Shown here in pieces: positions 47,354 to 57,154 of a DNA stretch of 64,000 nt (position 1 is its first letter; every line of letters begins with the position of its first letter). Source of the DNA: Breoghania corrubedonensis (lineage in GTDB: Bacteria > Pseudomonadota > Alphaproteobacteria > Rhizobiales > Stappiaceae); the NCBI RefSeq assembly GCF_003053845.1, contig NZ_QAYG01000004.1, positions 62,001 to 126,000 of the forward strand. Direction: 5' to 3'. The translations under genes were made by a program, and so were the position numbers. A model generated the notes under the pieces. It saw only the letters and a list, made by a program, of their open reading frames with translations, ran no database searches and was not told where the DNA came from.

Positions 47354-49368
47354 CACCGCTCAGTTTCTTCTGGATTTCGATCCTCGTGTCGGTCGTCGGT
47401 GCTCTTGCCAGCATTCTGGTCAGAAACTCCGACAGCACCGCCATTCGTGCGGCCAGTGGCGCAGGCATCGTGGCTTCGGCCGCGGGTCTCGTCTCCGGCC
47501 TTTCCGCGCTATCCGGCCCGGCTGCCGTCATCGACCTCGCCGGCCCCTACCCCTTCGCCCATTTCGTTCTCAGGGTCGATCCGCTGGCGGGGTTGATGAT
47601 CTCGGTCATCTCCCTCCTCTCGCTCGTCGCCTGGATCTACGGCCTCGCCTACATGCGCGAGTACGAAGGACGCGGCGTTGGCGGCATGGGCTTCTTCATG
47701 CACATCTTCATCGCCTCGATGATGCTGGTGGTTGCGGCCGATAACGCCTTCTGGTTCCTCATCTTCTTCGAGATGATGTCGCTTGCCTCCTACTTTCTGG
47801 TCATCTTCGACCAGAACGACGAGGCGGTGAGTGCCGGCTTCCTCTACTTCTTCGTCGCCCATGCGGGCTCAGTGCTGATCATGGCCGCCTTCTTCCTGAT
47901 GGCCAATGCAGCGGGAAGCTTTGACTTCGCTGCCTTCCGCGAAACATCGCTTTCGCCGACGACCGCCTCCATCGTCTTCCTGCTCGGCTTCCTCGGCTTC
48001 GGCGCCAAGGCGGGCATGATCCCACTGCATATCTGGTTGCCGCGTGCCCACCCGGCCGCGCCGTCTCATGCTTCGGCCCTGATGTCCGGCGTCATGATCA
48101 AGATCGGCGTCTTCGGTATCATCAAGGTTGGCCTCGACCTGCTCGGCGGACAGGAACTGCTGTGGTGGGGCGTTGTCGTCCTGGCCTTCGGCGCCGTCTC
48201 CTCGGTTCTGGGCGTGATCTACGCGCTGGCCGAGCACGACATCAAGAAGCTGCTCGCCTACCACTCGGTGGAGAATATCGGCATCATCCTGCTCGGCGTC
48301 GGCGTCGGCATGATCGGCATCGCGATGAACAATCCGACGCTGGCGGTTCTCGGCCTGATGGCCGGCCTCTACCACCTTCTCAACCACGCCGTCTTCAAGG
48401 GGCTCCTGTTCCTCGGCGCGGGCTCGGTGATCTACCGCACCCACACCAAGGACATGGAAGCCATGGGCGGTCTGGCGAAGGCCATGCCGTGGACAGCGCT
48501 TTCCTTCCTGATCGGCGCGCTGGCCATCTCCGCGATCCCGCCGCTGAACGGCTTCGTGTCGGAGTGGTACACCTATCAGGCCCTGTTCGCAGGCGCGCTT
48601 GAAGGCTCGTTCCTGGTTCGTTTCGCAACCCCGATCGCCGCCGTCATGCTGGCACTCACCGGCGCCCTTGCCGTGATGTGCTTCGTCAAGGCCTACGGCG
48701 TGATCTTCTCCGGTCCGGCACGCTCCGAGAATGCCCGCAACGCCACCGAGGCTCCGCACTCGATGGTGGCCGGCATGGCGATCCTTGCCGCGGCCTGCGT
48801 GCTTCTCGGTCTGCTCGCCCCGCTCGTCGCTCCTGTCATGGGCAACATCGCCTCCGCCACCCTTGGCGTTCCGGCGGTCATGTTCGCTGACGGCGCCACA
48901 TTGATGCCGGGCGAAGGAGCACGCACCGTGCTCTCCACTCCGCTCATCGCGGTCCTGCTGATCGCGCTGGCAATGCTGCCGCTCGTCATCCACGGCATCA
49001 ATGCGCGGATGCGGGCCACCCGGCGGCATACGGAAGCGGCCTGGGCAACCGGCTACCTGCCCGACGTGCACATGGCGCTGACCGCCAAGAGCTTCGCGCA
49101 GCCGATCCGGATGTTCTTCGCTCCCCTCTATGCAGTCCGCAAGACCGTCTCGACGGTGTGGGCGTGCCTGACCCGCGGCTACGAACGCTTCGTGTGCTTT
49201 GCACGGCGCAACGAGCCCTGGGCCGACAACCGCTTCGTCAACCCCATCGCCAGTGGCGTCGGTGTTGCCGGGCGTCGGTTCCAGGTCATCCAGGGCGGGG
49301 ATTTCCGGATCTACTGCCTCTACATCGTTGGCGCGCTCGTCGCGCTGCTCATCGTGGCTGCAAGTTAG
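47350..49368 (+). CDS. hyfB: hydrogenase-4 component B (HyfB), antiporter-like membrane subunit
   Basis: NuoL/Mrp-antiporter-like subunit of the membrane arm. The 672-residue protein, the same size as E. coli HyfB, has about fifteen helices with conserved charged sites inside the membrane such as FFEMMSLASYFLV, FGAKAGMIPLHIWLPRAHPAAPSHASALMSGV and the lysine in EHDIKKLLAYHSVENIGII. The long C-terminal part includes a soluble segment (about 560-640). ATGA overlap with hyfA. Confidence 0.95.
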   Translation: MTPLSFFWISILVSVVGALASILVRNSDSTAIRAASGAGIVASAAGLVSGLSALSGPAAVIDLAGPYPFAHFVLRVDPLAGLMISVISLLSLVAWIYGLAYMREYEGRGVGGMGFFMHIFIASMMLVVAADNAFWFLIFFEMMSLASYFLVIFDQNDEAVSAGFLYFFVAHAGSVLIMAAFFLMANAAGSFDFAAFRETSLSPTTASIVFLLGFLGFGAKAGMIPLHIWLPRAHPAAPSHASALMSGVMIKIGVFGIIKVGLDLLGGQELLWWGVVVLAFGAVSSVLGVIYALAEHDIKKLLAYHSVENIGIILLGVGVGMIGIAMNNPTLAVLGLMAGLYHLLNHAVFKGLLFLGAGSVIYRTHTKDMEAMGGLAKAMPWTALSFLIGALAISAIPPLNGFVSEWYTYQALFAGALEGSFLVRFATPIAAVMLALTGALAVMCFVKAYGVIFSGPARSENARNATEAPHSMVAGMAILAAACVLLGLLAPLVAPVMGNIASATLGVPAVMFADGATLMPGEGARTVLSTPLIAVLLIALAMLPLVIHGINARMRATRRHTEAAWATGYLPDVHMALTAKSFAQPIRMFFAPLYAVRKTVSTVWACLTRGYERFVCFARRNEPWADNRFVNPIASGVGVAGRRFQVIQGGDFRIYCLYIVGALVALLIVAAS

Positions 49369-49378
49369 GAGGCTCGTC

Positions 49379-50317
49379 GTGCCGACACTTTCTCACTTCT
49401 TGCTCGCCGTGGTTCAAGCCCTTGCGCTGTTCGCAGTCGCCCCGCTGATTTCGGGACTGTCACGCTTCGAACGGGCAAAGATGCATACCCGCCGCGGACC
49501 GAGCATCTTTCAGGACTACCGCGACATCTACAAACTCTTGCGGCGCCAGGATCTGGCGCCGGGCGAGGCCGGGCGCATCTTCCAGTTCATGCCCGTCGTC
49601 ATGCTGGCGACCCTGATGGTCATCGCGACCGGCCTGCCGATGTTGACCCGCTTCACGCCGATCTCGGCCGTGGGCGACCTGATCACCGTCGTCTATCTGT
49701 TCGCCCTCATCCGCTTCTTCTTCTCGCTTTCAGGCCTCGATAGCGGCAGTTCCTTTGCCGGTATCGGCGCCAGCCGCGAGTTGACCATGGGCGTTCTGGT
49801 CGAGCCGATCATGATGTTGGCGCTCTTCGTGGCGGCCCTCCTCGCAGGGTCCACCAATCTCGGCGAGATCGGCATCGCGATTTCGTCAGGAACGGTGCAC
49901 TCTGCAGCCGCGACACTGCTCGCCGCCGGCGCCTTCGCCTTCGCTCTCTACATCGAGCTTGGCAAGCTGCCCTACGACATGGCGGAAGCCGAACAGGAGC
50001 TGCAGGAAGGGCCTCTTACCGAGTATTCCGGCCCCTCTCTGGCTCTCGTGAAGTGGGGACTGGCCCTCAAGCAGACCCTGGTGGTCGGCTGGTTCATCGG
50101 AGTGTTCCTGCCCTTCGGCAGCGCCACCGAGATGTCCTTCTTCGGCCTCATCGGCGGCCTGATCGCCTTCGTCATCAAGCTCTTCGTGATTTTCGGCGTC
50201 ATCGCCGTCATCGAAAACAGCGTGGCTCGCGCCCGCTTCCGCCTGACACCGCAACACAGTTGGCTGGGGGTCGGCGCAGCGTCGCTTGCCTTCGTCTTCT
50301 ACCTCGTCGGGCTATGA
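49379..50317 (+). CDS. hyfC: hydrogenase-4 component C (HyfC), NuoH-like
   Basis: Membrane anchor that joins the soluble hydrogenase module to the antiporter-like subunits, homologous to complex I NuoH. The start is GTG 49379 with a perfect AGGAGG (49367-49372) 6 bases upstream; the frame is open earlier inside hyfB but that extension is spurious. About 312 residues, eight helices, with the conserved FERAKMHTRRGPSIFQDYRDIYKLL and PYDMAEAEQELQEGPLTEYSG loops. Confidence 0.95.
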   Translation: MPTLSHFLLAVVQALALFAVAPLISGLSRFERAKMHTRRGPSIFQDYRDIYKLLRRQDLAPGEAGRIFQFMPVVMLATLMVIATGLPMLTRFTPISAVGDLITVVYLFALIRFFFSLSGLDSGSSFAGIGASRELTMGVLVEPIMMLALFVAALLAGSTNLGEIGIAISSGTVHSAAATLLAAGAFAFALYIELGKLPYDMAEAEQELQEGPLTEYSGPSLALVKWGLALKQTLVVGWFIGVFLPFGSATEMSFFGLIGGLIAFVIKLFVIFGVIAVIENSVARARFRLTPQHSWLGVGAASLAFVFYLVGL

Positions 50318-50338
50318 GAGACGTGTAGGGGCATTCCC

Positions 50339-51790
50339 GTGATTACTCTTCCAACCACATTCCTGACGTTCCTGGCCCTGGCTGCCACGCTCGTGCCGTT
50401 CATCGGCGCCGTCGTGATCGCCTCGCTGCCGCGGGAACATGCCAAATGGATCTGTCACGGCTTCGCCGCCGTGACGGTCGTGATCGCCCTGGTGATCGCC
50501 TTCGCATTCGGCAACGACAGTCATGTCGTTCTTATCGGCTTCGGAGATACCGAGGTCCTCGGCCTGACGCTTGATCGCGTCAGCGTCCTCGTCGCACTCG
50601 CCGTCATCTCCATCGGTTACCTCGTCGCCCTCTATTCGATCGGCTATCTGAATGAAGGCAACCGCGAGCATCCCGATATCGGCCGGCGGCGCTTCTACGC
50701 CTTCCTGCTGGTCTTCATCGGCGCGATGGCGGGTCTCGTCTTCACCTCCACCGTCATCGGTCAGCTCGTCTTCTTCGAGATCACCGGTGCCTGCTCCTGG
50801 GCTCTCATCGGCTACTACGAGACGCCCAAGGCGCTGCGCTCGGCGGCGAAGGCCCTGCTGGTCACTCACATCGCCTCCATCGGGCTCTATGTGGCGGCAG
50901 CCCTGCTCTTCATCTTCACCGGCACCTTCGCGGTGACCGCGATCGCGACCCTCACCGCTTCGCAGAAGGCCATCGTCCTGCTGGCCATCCTCGTCGCGGC
51001 CTGGGGCAAGTCGGCACAGCTGCCCTTCCATATGTGGCTGCCCGACGCCATGGAGGCGCCGACCCCGGTCTCCGCCTACCTGCACGCGGCATCGATGGTG
51101 AAGGTCGGCGTCTACATCTTCGCCCGCGGCCTGCTTTCGTCGGGCGGCGCACCGGAGATCGTCGGCTGGGTCGGCTGCACCATGGCGATCATCACACTGG
51201 TCTACGGCTTTGTCATGTACCTGCCGCAGATCGACATGAAGCGGCTGCTCGCCTACTCCACCATCACCCAGCTCGCGACCATCATGTTCGGCCTGTCGAT
51301 CTCGGTCTTCGGTTCGGATCTGGCCTTCAAGGGTGCCATCGCGCACATCTTCAACCACGCTTTCGGCAAGACCCTGTTCTTCCTGGTTGCCGGCGCTCTC
51401 AGCTACACCGCCGGTACGCGCATGCTGCCGCAGCTTCGTGGCATCCTCTCCAAGAAGCCGCTGCTCGGCATCGGCTTTGCGTGCGCCGCCATGGCGATCG
51501 CGGGTGTCCCGCCCTTCTCCGGCTTCTTTTCGAAGTTCGCGATCTTCGCCGGCGGCTTCGAGGTCGGCAAGGACCACTGGCTGCTGATGGTGTTCGTGGC
51601 AATCGCTCTGCTGGAATCGGTGGCGACCTTCGCGTGGTTCCTGAAGTGGCTGGGCCAGTGCATCCCCGGCAAGCCGTCGGAAGCCATCGCCAACGCCGCG
51701 CCCACCCCCTTCACCATCCAGGTGGTCATCACCGTGCTGATCGTGATGTCGGTGTGCTCCAGCTTCATCGCAGCCTGGTGGCTTGGTTGA
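50339..51790 (+). CDS. hyfD: hydrogenase-4 component D (HyfD), antiporter-like membrane subunit
   Basis: Second NuoL/M/N-type subunit, specific to the Hyf form and absent from the simpler Hyc complex. GTG start after AGGGGC. The 483-residue protein has about fourteen helices and the typical AWGKSAQLPFHMWLPDAMEAPTPVSAYLHAASMVKVGVYI block and DMKRLLAYSTITQL lysine segment. An additional ion-translocating subunit could increase coupling of H2 production to ion movement. Confidence 0.94.
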   Translation: MITLPTTFLTFLALAATLVPFIGAVVIASLPREHAKWICHGFAAVTVVIALVIAFAFGNDSHVVLIGFGDTEVLGLTLDRVSVLVALAVISIGYLVALYSIGYLNEGNREHPDIGRRRFYAFLLVFIGAMAGLVFTSTVIGQLVFFEITGACSWALIGYYETPKALRSAAKALLVTHIASIGLYVAAALLFIFTGTFAVTAIATLTASQKAIVLLAILVAAWGKSAQLPFHMWLPDAMEAPTPVSAYLHAASMVKVGVYIFARGLLSSGGAPEIVGWVGCTMAIITLVYGFVMYLPQIDMKRLLAYSTITQLATIMFGLSISVFGSDLAFKGAIAHIFNHAFGKTLFFLVAGALSYTAGTRMLPQLRGILSKKPLLGIGFACAAMAIAGVPPFSGFFSKFAIFAGGFEVGKDHWLLMVFVAIALLESVATFAWFLKWLGQCIPGKPSEAIANAAPTPFTIQVVITVLIVMSVCSSFIAAWWLG

Positions 51791-51801
51791 GGAGATAGGT
51801 C

Positions 51802-52455
51802 ATGCACGAATTCCTGTTCATAAACGGCCTGTCCGGCCTCCTGATCATCACCGCACTGATGGTGATCCTGTCCAAGAAGGCGATCAACTCCGCGATCTAC
51901 TACGCGGCTCAGTCCTTCGTCATCGTTGTGCTCTTCATCTTCCTGGGAGCACAGACCGGATCGGGCGAGCTCTATCTGTGGTCCTTCACGGCCTTCATCA
52001 CCAAGGTCCTGCTGGTACCCTTCATCATGTACACGATGTTTCGCCGGCTCGATGACGGTGAACTCGGATCCGGCCAGGTGATGCCGGCGGCCTTCTCCGC
52101 CATCGGCGCCGCGCTGATCGTGATCCTGTGTTACGCGGTTGTGTCCGGCGTCACGCTGCCGTCGGCCGAAAACCTCAAGCCGGCGCTGGCGATCTCGCTC
52201 GCCCACTTCTTCCTCGGGCTCTTCTGCATCGTCGCCCAGCGCAACATCCTCAAGCAGGTCTTCGGATACTGCCTGATGGAAAACGGCTCTCACCTCACCC
52301 TCGCCATCCTGGCCCCCAACGCACCCGAACTGGTGGAGATCGGTATCGCCACCGACGCCGTGTTCGCGGTCGCCATCATGGCTGTGCTCGGGACCCGCAT
52401 CTTCGGGAAGTTCAACTCCCTTGATGCCGGCAAGCTCACGACCTTGAAGGGCTGA
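51802..52455 (+). CDS. hyfE: hydrogenase-4 component E (HyfE)
   Basis: Small membrane subunit specific to the Hyf type, with NuoK/MrpC-like character. The 217-residue protein has about seven helices and the conserved FGYCLMENGSHLTLAILAP segment with an in-membrane Glu. It begins MHEFLFINGLSGLLII. AGGAGATAGGT precedes the ATG, 11 bases after hyfD. Confidence 0.93.
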   Translation: MHEFLFINGLSGLLIITALMVILSKKAINSAIYYAAQSFVIVVLFIFLGAQTGSGELYLWSFTAFITKVLLVPFIMYTMFRRLDDGELGSGQVMPAAFSAIGAALIVILCYAVVSGVTLPSAENLKPALAISLAHFFLGLFCIVAQRNILKQVFGYCLMENGSHLTLAILAPNAPELVEIGIATDAVFAVAIMAVLGTRIFGKFNSLDAGKLTTLKG

Positions 52456-52460
52456 CAAAA

Positions 52461-54083
52461 ATGACACCCTCACTCTTGCCAATCCTGATCCTGATCGTTC
52501 CTCTGGTGGCTGCCCTCGGGCTTCTGCTCACCCCGACACGGAACCTGACGACCAGGACCTGCGAAGGGGTCCATATCGGCTCCATCGTGCTCATCGTGTT
52601 GCTGTCGCTGGGGCTGGCCGCTTCGGTCCTGGCAGGCAACCATCCCTCAAGCCTCGGCGGTTGGCTCTATGTCGACGCGCTGGGCGTGATCTTCCTGCTG
52701 ATCATCGGCGTCGTCGGTCTCATGACCGGCCTCTACTCGATCGGCTACATCCGGCACGACCTTGAAGAAGGCCTACTCGACGCGCATCGCGTGAAGATCT
52801 ACTACGGCTTCTTCTCCCTGTTCCTCTTCACCATGCTGCTGTCGGCAACCGCCAACAACATCGTGATGATGTGGGTCGCGGTAGAAGCCACCACGCTCGG
52901 TTCCGCCTTCCTGGTCGGCATCTATGGCCAGAAGTCGTCGCTGGAAGCGGCCTGGAAATACGTGATCATCTGCACCGTCGGCGTCGCCTTCGGTCTCTAT
53001 GGCACGGTCCTGGTCTTCGCCAACGGTGCAGAAGTGCTGTCCGATCCCCATCAGGCGGTTCTGTGGACGTCGCTTGCCGAAAACGCCAAGCTGCTCGACC
53101 CCTCGCTGATGAAGATCGCCTTCGTCTTCGTTCTCGTCGGCTTCGGCACCAAGGCCGGCCTCTTCCCGATGTACGCCTGGTTGCCCGACGCCCACTCAGA
53201 GGCGCCGAGCCCGGTTTCCGGCCTCCTCTCGGGCGTCCTGTTGAAATGCGCGCTGTTCGTCATCATCCGCTACTACGCCCTGATGATCCGCTCGATCGGC
53301 CCGGAATTCCCGCAGACGCTGATCCTGGTGCTTGGAACCCTGTCGGTGATCGTCGCCGCCATGCTGTTCTACGTGCAGAAGGACCTGAAGCGGAAGCTCG
53401 CCTACTCCTCCGTCGAACATGTCGGCTTCATCGCCGTCGGTCTCGGCCTTGGTGGCCCGCTGGGCGTCGCCGCAGCGCTGCTGCACTCCATCAACCACTC
53501 CCTCGCCAAGGCACTTCTGTTCTGTGGCTCGGGCAACGTGGTGATGAAGTACGGCACCCGTGATCTCGGCAAGGTCAAGGGCATGCTCCGCCTCGCCCCG
53601 GCAAGCGGCGTGCTGCTGATGGTCGGCGCACTGGCGCTGTCGGGCTTCCCGCCCTTCAACGTCTTCGTCAGCGAATTCATGATCTTCACCGCCGGAATCA
53701 AGGCTGGCTACTGGATCTTGATGCTGGTGCTGCTGGGCTTCTTCACGGTTACCATCGCCGGCTTCGTGCAGATCATCTCCGGCTCCGTCCTCGGCAAGCC
53801 CGAGGAGAACGCCAAGGTCGGCGACGTCGGCAAGCAGACCCTCATCCCTCTCGGCATCCTCGCCGCCATGGTGCTGATCATGGGCTTCGCCGTTCCCACC
53901 CCGATCGCGCGACTGGTTTCACAGGCCAGCGCCATCGTCCTGGACAGCGGTGATCCCATCGTCGTCAAGGCGCCCTGGTCGCTCTTCGGCAACGAGGAGG
54001 CCACCGTCGCGGAAAAGGCCGGCAACCTTATCGTCACTCCCGCGGCGGCGGCTGAAACCGCACAGAATACGGAGACCAAGTGA
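52461..54083 (+). CDS. hyfF: hydrogenase-4 component F (HyfF), antiporter-like membrane subunit
   Basis: Third antiporter-like subunit, also Hyf-specific. The 540-residue protein carries FGTKAGLFPMYAWLPDAHSEAPSPVSGLLSGVLLKCALFVI, the KDLKRKLAYSSVEHVGFI lysine helix and the HSINHSLAKALLFC segment. Its last helix is followed by a soluble tail of about 55 residues rich in Ala, Glu and Thr. The stop TGA overlaps the hyfG start, coupling membrane and catalytic modules. Confidence 0.95.
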   Translation: MTPSLLPILILIVPLVAALGLLLTPTRNLTTRTCEGVHIGSIVLIVLLSLGLAASVLAGNHPSSLGGWLYVDALGVIFLLIIGVVGLMTGLYSIGYIRHDLEEGLLDAHRVKIYYGFFSLFLFTMLLSATANNIVMMWVAVEATTLGSAFLVGIYGQKSSLEAAWKYVIICTVGVAFGLYGTVLVFANGAEVLSDPHQAVLWTSLAENAKLLDPSLMKIAFVFVLVGFGTKAGLFPMYAWLPDAHSEAPSPVSGLLSGVLLKCALFVIIRYYALMIRSIGPEFPQTLILVLGTLSVIVAAMLFYVQKDLKRKLAYSSVEHVGFIAVGLGLGGPLGVAAALLHSINHSLAKALLFCGSGNVVMKYGTRDLGKVKGMLRLAPASGVLLMVGALALSGFPPFNVFVSEFMIFTAGIKAGYWILMLVLLGFFTVTIAGFVQIISGSVLGKPEENAKVGDVGKQTLIPLGILAAMVLIMGFAVPTPIARLVSQASAIVLDSGDPIVVKAPWSLFGNEEATVAEKAGNLIVTPAAAAETAQNTETK

Positions 54084-55798
54084 TGGACATGTTCGTTCAA
54101 GACCGTGTCGGCGGCGAATACCTGACCGCGCTGCGTACCGTTCTGCCCAATGCCATCGTCAACGAGGAATGGCAGACCCCGCGGCAGGTCACGATCACAG
54201 TCACCGCCGACGCCCTCGCCGATGTCATGAAGACGCTCTACTACGAGCACTACGGGTGGGTTTCGGTCGTGGTTGGCAACGACGAACGTCCCCTCAACGG
54301 ACACTTCGCCGTCTACTACGTCCTCTCGATGGAGGGGCCGCAAAAGTGCCACATCGTGGTGCGCGTCGAGGTGTCCGCCATTACCCAGGAATGGCCGTCG
54401 GTAACCCCCGTCGTGCCGGCCTGCGTATGGGGAGAACGCGAGGTGCGCGACATGTTCGGTCTGACCCCCGTGGGTCTGCCGGACGCCCGCCGCCTCGTCC
54501 TGCCGGACGACTGGCCTGATGATCTGCATCCGCTGCGCAAGGACGCGATGGACTACAGGACCCGGCCGGCCCCCACCCAGGACGACGAGACCTACGAGTT
54601 CATCAACGATGCAAAGCAGGAAACGACGATCGTCCCGATCGGCCCCCTGCACATCACCTCCGACGAACCGGGCCACTTCCGCCTCTTCGTCGACGGTGAG
54701 GACATCATCGATGCGGACTACCGGATGTTCTACGTCCACCGCGGAATGGAAAAGGCGGCCGAAGCCCGCATGGGCTACAACGAGGTCACCTTCCTCGCCG
54801 ACCGTGTCTGCGGCATCTGCGGCTACGCCCACTCGGTCGCCTACACCACCTCGGTGGAGAACGCGCTGGGCGTGGTGGTTCCCGAGCGTGGCCAGGCGAT
54901 CCGCGCGATCCTGCTGGAGACCGAGCGGCTGCACAGCCATCTGCTGAACCTCGGCCTCGTCTGCCACTACACAGGCTTCGATTCAGGCTTCCAGCAGTTC
55001 TTCCGCGTCCGCGAAAAGGCGATGGTCCTGGCCGAAGTGCTGACCGGTTCGCGCAAGACATACGGCATGAACCTGATCGGCGGCGTGCGTCGCGACATTC
55101 TCGGCGATCAGGCGATCGAAACCCGCCGGGTGGTCGCGGAGCTGCGCGAGGACGTCAACCGTCTGGTCGACATCCTGCTGGAGACAGCCAACATCACCGG
55201 CCGCGTTGTGGGTGTGGGCAAACTCGACAAGCAGGTCGCCCGCGACTTCAGCCCCGTCGGCCCGATGGTGCGCGGATCCGGCTTCGCCCGCGACACGCGG
55301 TCCGATCACACGTTCGCCGGCTACGCGTCCGTACCGTTCACCCCCCGCTCGCATGACGGCTGCGACGTGCTCTCGCGCACCTTGGTGCGCATCGAGGAGG
55401 TCCATGACAGCCTCAACCTGATCGAGGCGCTGCTCGACGTCGCGCCCGGCGGCCGGATCCTCACCGAGGACTTCGAGTACAAGCCGCACAAGTTCGCTCT
55501 CGGCTTCACCGAAGCGCCGCGCGGCGAGGACATCCACTGGTCAATGACCGGCGACAACCAGAAGCTCTACCGCTGGCGCTGCCGGGCCTCGACCTACAAC
55601 AACTGGCCCGTGCTCCGCTACATGCTTCGCGGCAACACGGTGTCGGATGCGGCCGTCATCGTTGGCTCTCTCGACCCCTGCTACTCCTGCACCGACCGCG
55701 TGACCGTCGTCGACGTTCGCAAGCATAGCGCCCAGACCGTCCCCTACAAGGAGATGGAACGCTACGGCCGCGAGCGCAAGGATTCACCGCTCAAGTAA
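54083..55798 (+). CDS. hyfG: group 4 [NiFe]-hydrogenase large subunit (HyfG)
   Basis: Catalytic subunit for proton reduction to H2. ATG 54083, with GGAG 8 bases upstream, is preferred to GTG 54080. The 571-residue protein fuses a NuoC-like N-terminal domain (about 1-175) to a NuoD-like domain. The nickel ligands are C243 and C246 (VCGICGYAHS) and C533 and C536 (DPCYSC). The C-terminal extension after Arg539 (CTDR then VTVVDV) matches the site cut by HycI in E. coli HycE, leaving a 32-residue peptide to be removed. Confidence 0.96.
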   Translation: MDMFVQDRVGGEYLTALRTVLPNAIVNEEWQTPRQVTITVTADALADVMKTLYYEHYGWVSVVVGNDERPLNGHFAVYYVLSMEGPQKCHIVVRVEVSAITQEWPSVTPVVPACVWGEREVRDMFGLTPVGLPDARRLVLPDDWPDDLHPLRKDAMDYRTRPAPTQDDETYEFINDAKQETTIVPIGPLHITSDEPGHFRLFVDGEDIIDADYRMFYVHRGMEKAAEARMGYNEVTFLADRVCGICGYAHSVAYTTSVENALGVVVPERGQAIRAILLETERLHSHLLNLGLVCHYTGFDSGFQQFFRVREKAMVLAEVLTGSRKTYGMNLIGGVRRDILGDQAIETRRVVAELREDVNRLVDILLETANITGRVVGVGKLDKQVARDFSPVGPMVRGSGFARDTRSDHTFAGYASVPFTPRSHDGCDVLSRTLVRIEEVHDSLNLIEALLDVAPGGRILTEDFEYKPHKFALGFTEAPRGEDIHWSMTGDNQKLYRWRCRASTYNNWPVLRYMLRGNTVSDAAVIVGSLDPCYSCTDRVTVVDVRKHSAQTVPYKEMERYGRERKDSPLK

Positions 55799-55811
55799 GG
55801 CACACCGAGCC

Positions 55812-56360
55812 ATGTTCAAACTTTTGAAGGAAATCCTCCGCACCGGCGACGCGACCGTGCAGTACCCCTTCGCTCCCTACGAAGCGAGCAAGGACTTTCG
55901 CGGCAAGCCGGAACACGACGCGGAGAAGTGCATCGCCTGTGCGGCCTGCACCATCGCCTGTCCGCCCAACGCCATCCACATGGAAACAGACCTGGATGCG
56001 GGAACACGGACATGGTCCATCGATTACGGCCGCTGCATCTTCTGCGGCCGTTGCGAGGAATCCTGTCCCACCGGCGCCATCGGACTGACGCCGGAATTCG
56101 AACTCGCCGTGATGAGCAAGGAAGACCTCACCGTGAAGGCGGTCTTCCAGCTGGATCACTGCCGCTCCTGTGGCAAGCCGTTCGCACCCCTCAAGGAAGT
56201 CGAATACGTCGGCAAGCTTCTCGCCCAGACCGGCGGTGAAACGGAACGCAGCGCGCGCGAGGAGCAGATCCTCCACACCTGCCCCGAATGCAAGCGCAAG
56301 AACGACCTTGAGCAAGTGAGCCGGATGAAGATTGCGGCTCAGATGGAGACCTCCAAATGA
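55812..56360 (+). CDS. hyfH: hydrogenase-4 component H (HyfH), NuoI-like ferredoxin
   Basis: Carries electrons from the ferredoxin subunits to the small subunit. The 182-residue protein has two [4Fe-4S] motifs, [17 protein letters not shown] (near 39-55) and [16 protein letters not shown] (near 72-88), and a further four-Cys site, CRSCG plus CPECK, towards the C terminus. It begins [20 protein letters not shown], as in HycF/HyfH. ATGA overlap with hyfI. Confidence 0.94.
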   Translation: MFKLLKEILRTGDATVQYPFAPYEASKDFRGKPEHDAEKCIACAACTIACPPNAIHMETDLDAGTRTWSIDYGRCIFCGRCEESCPTGAIGLTPEFELAVMSKEDLTVKAVFQLDHCRSCGKPFAPLKEVEYVGKLLAQTGGETERSAREEQILHTCPECKRKNDLEQVSRMKIAAQMETSK

Positions 56361-57151
56361 ATTCTCCGTTCAACGCCCCCTTCACAACCGACGGGCTGCA
56401 GGCAAAGCCGCCCGTCGTCTCGATCCCCGATCAGGTGGCCAAAATGAAGGCCGCCCTGCTCAAGGACATCCAGCGCTCCGCCTACGTCTACCGTGTGGAC
56501 TGCGGCGGCTGTAACGGCTGCGAGATCGAGATCTTCGGAACCATCACACCGGTGTTCGATGCCGAGCGTTTCGGCATCAAGGTCGTCCCCTCGCCGCGCC
56601 ACGCCGACATTCTGCTCTATACGGGCGCGGTCACGCGCTCCATGCGGATGCCGGCGCTCAGAAGCTGGGAAGCTGCGCCCGATCCGAAGATCGTGATCTC
56701 CTACGGCGCGTGCGGCTGCACCGGCGGCATCTTCCACGACATGTATTGCGTGTGGGGCGGCACCGACAAGATCGTGCCCGTCGACGTCTTCATCCCAGGC
56801 TGCCCGCCGACGCCGGCGGCCACCATCTACGGCTTCGCGGTTGCGCTCGGCCTTCTGGGCCAGAAGCTCAAGACCCACACGCATATCGAGCAGGAAGGCG
56901 AGAGCGTTCCCGTCTCCCATCCAGATATTCCCTACAAGCTGCGCGTGGCGCTCGAGCGCGAGGCACGGCGGATGGCGGGCTATCGTCAGGGCCGCGATCT
57001 GGTGGAGGAATTCCTCGACCAGCTCGACGCCAAGGCGGCAGCGCCCCTGCCTGAACGCATGAAGCGCTTCGTCGCGAACCAGGAAGATCCCCGCCGCGCC
57101 GAGATTTTCGGATGCCTCGAAGGGATCGTCACCCAGGCAATCGGAGGCTGA
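56357..57151 (+). CDS. hyfI: group 4 [NiFe]-hydrogenase small subunit (HyfI), NuoB-like
   Basis: Holds the [4Fe-4S] cluster next to the NiFe site. The 264-residue cytoplasmic protein has [11 protein letters not shown] (C49, C52, C55), [10 protein letters not shown] and [15 protein letters not shown], supplying the NuoB-type cluster ligands. Like other group 4 small subunits it lacks a Tat signal and the extra C-terminal clusters of respiratory hydrogenases. A 110-residue C-terminal region is mostly helical and charged. Confidence 0.95.
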   Translation: MNSPFNAPFTTDGLQAKPPVVSIPDQVAKMKAALLKDIQRSAYVYRVDCGGCNGCEIEIFGTITPVFDAERFGIKVVPSPRHADILLYTGAVTRSMRMPALRSWEAAPDPKIVISYGACGCTGGIFHDMYCVWGGTDKIVPVDVFIPGCPPTPAATIYGFAVALGLLGQKLKTHTHIEQEGESVPVSHPDIPYKLRVALEREARRMAGYRQGRDLVEEFLDQLDAKAAAPLPERMKRFVANQEDPRRAEIFGCLEGIVTQAIGG

Positions 57152-57154
57152 GAA

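Noticed and set aside
47869-49071. 400-codon open frame opposite hyfB
   Set aside because: Charged low-complexity translation (His/Asp/Gln/Gly), antisense to conserved membrane helices.
49199-49378. hyfC start inside hyfB
   Set aside because: The perfect AGGAGG before GTG 49379 and the NuoH-type N terminus make the internal start unnecessary.
50312-51577. 421-codon open frame opposite hyfD
   Set aside because: Same antisense pattern; no recognisable protein.
53708-54967. 419-codon open frame opposite hyfF and hyfG
   Set aside because: Spans two real genes on the other strand and shows no domain.
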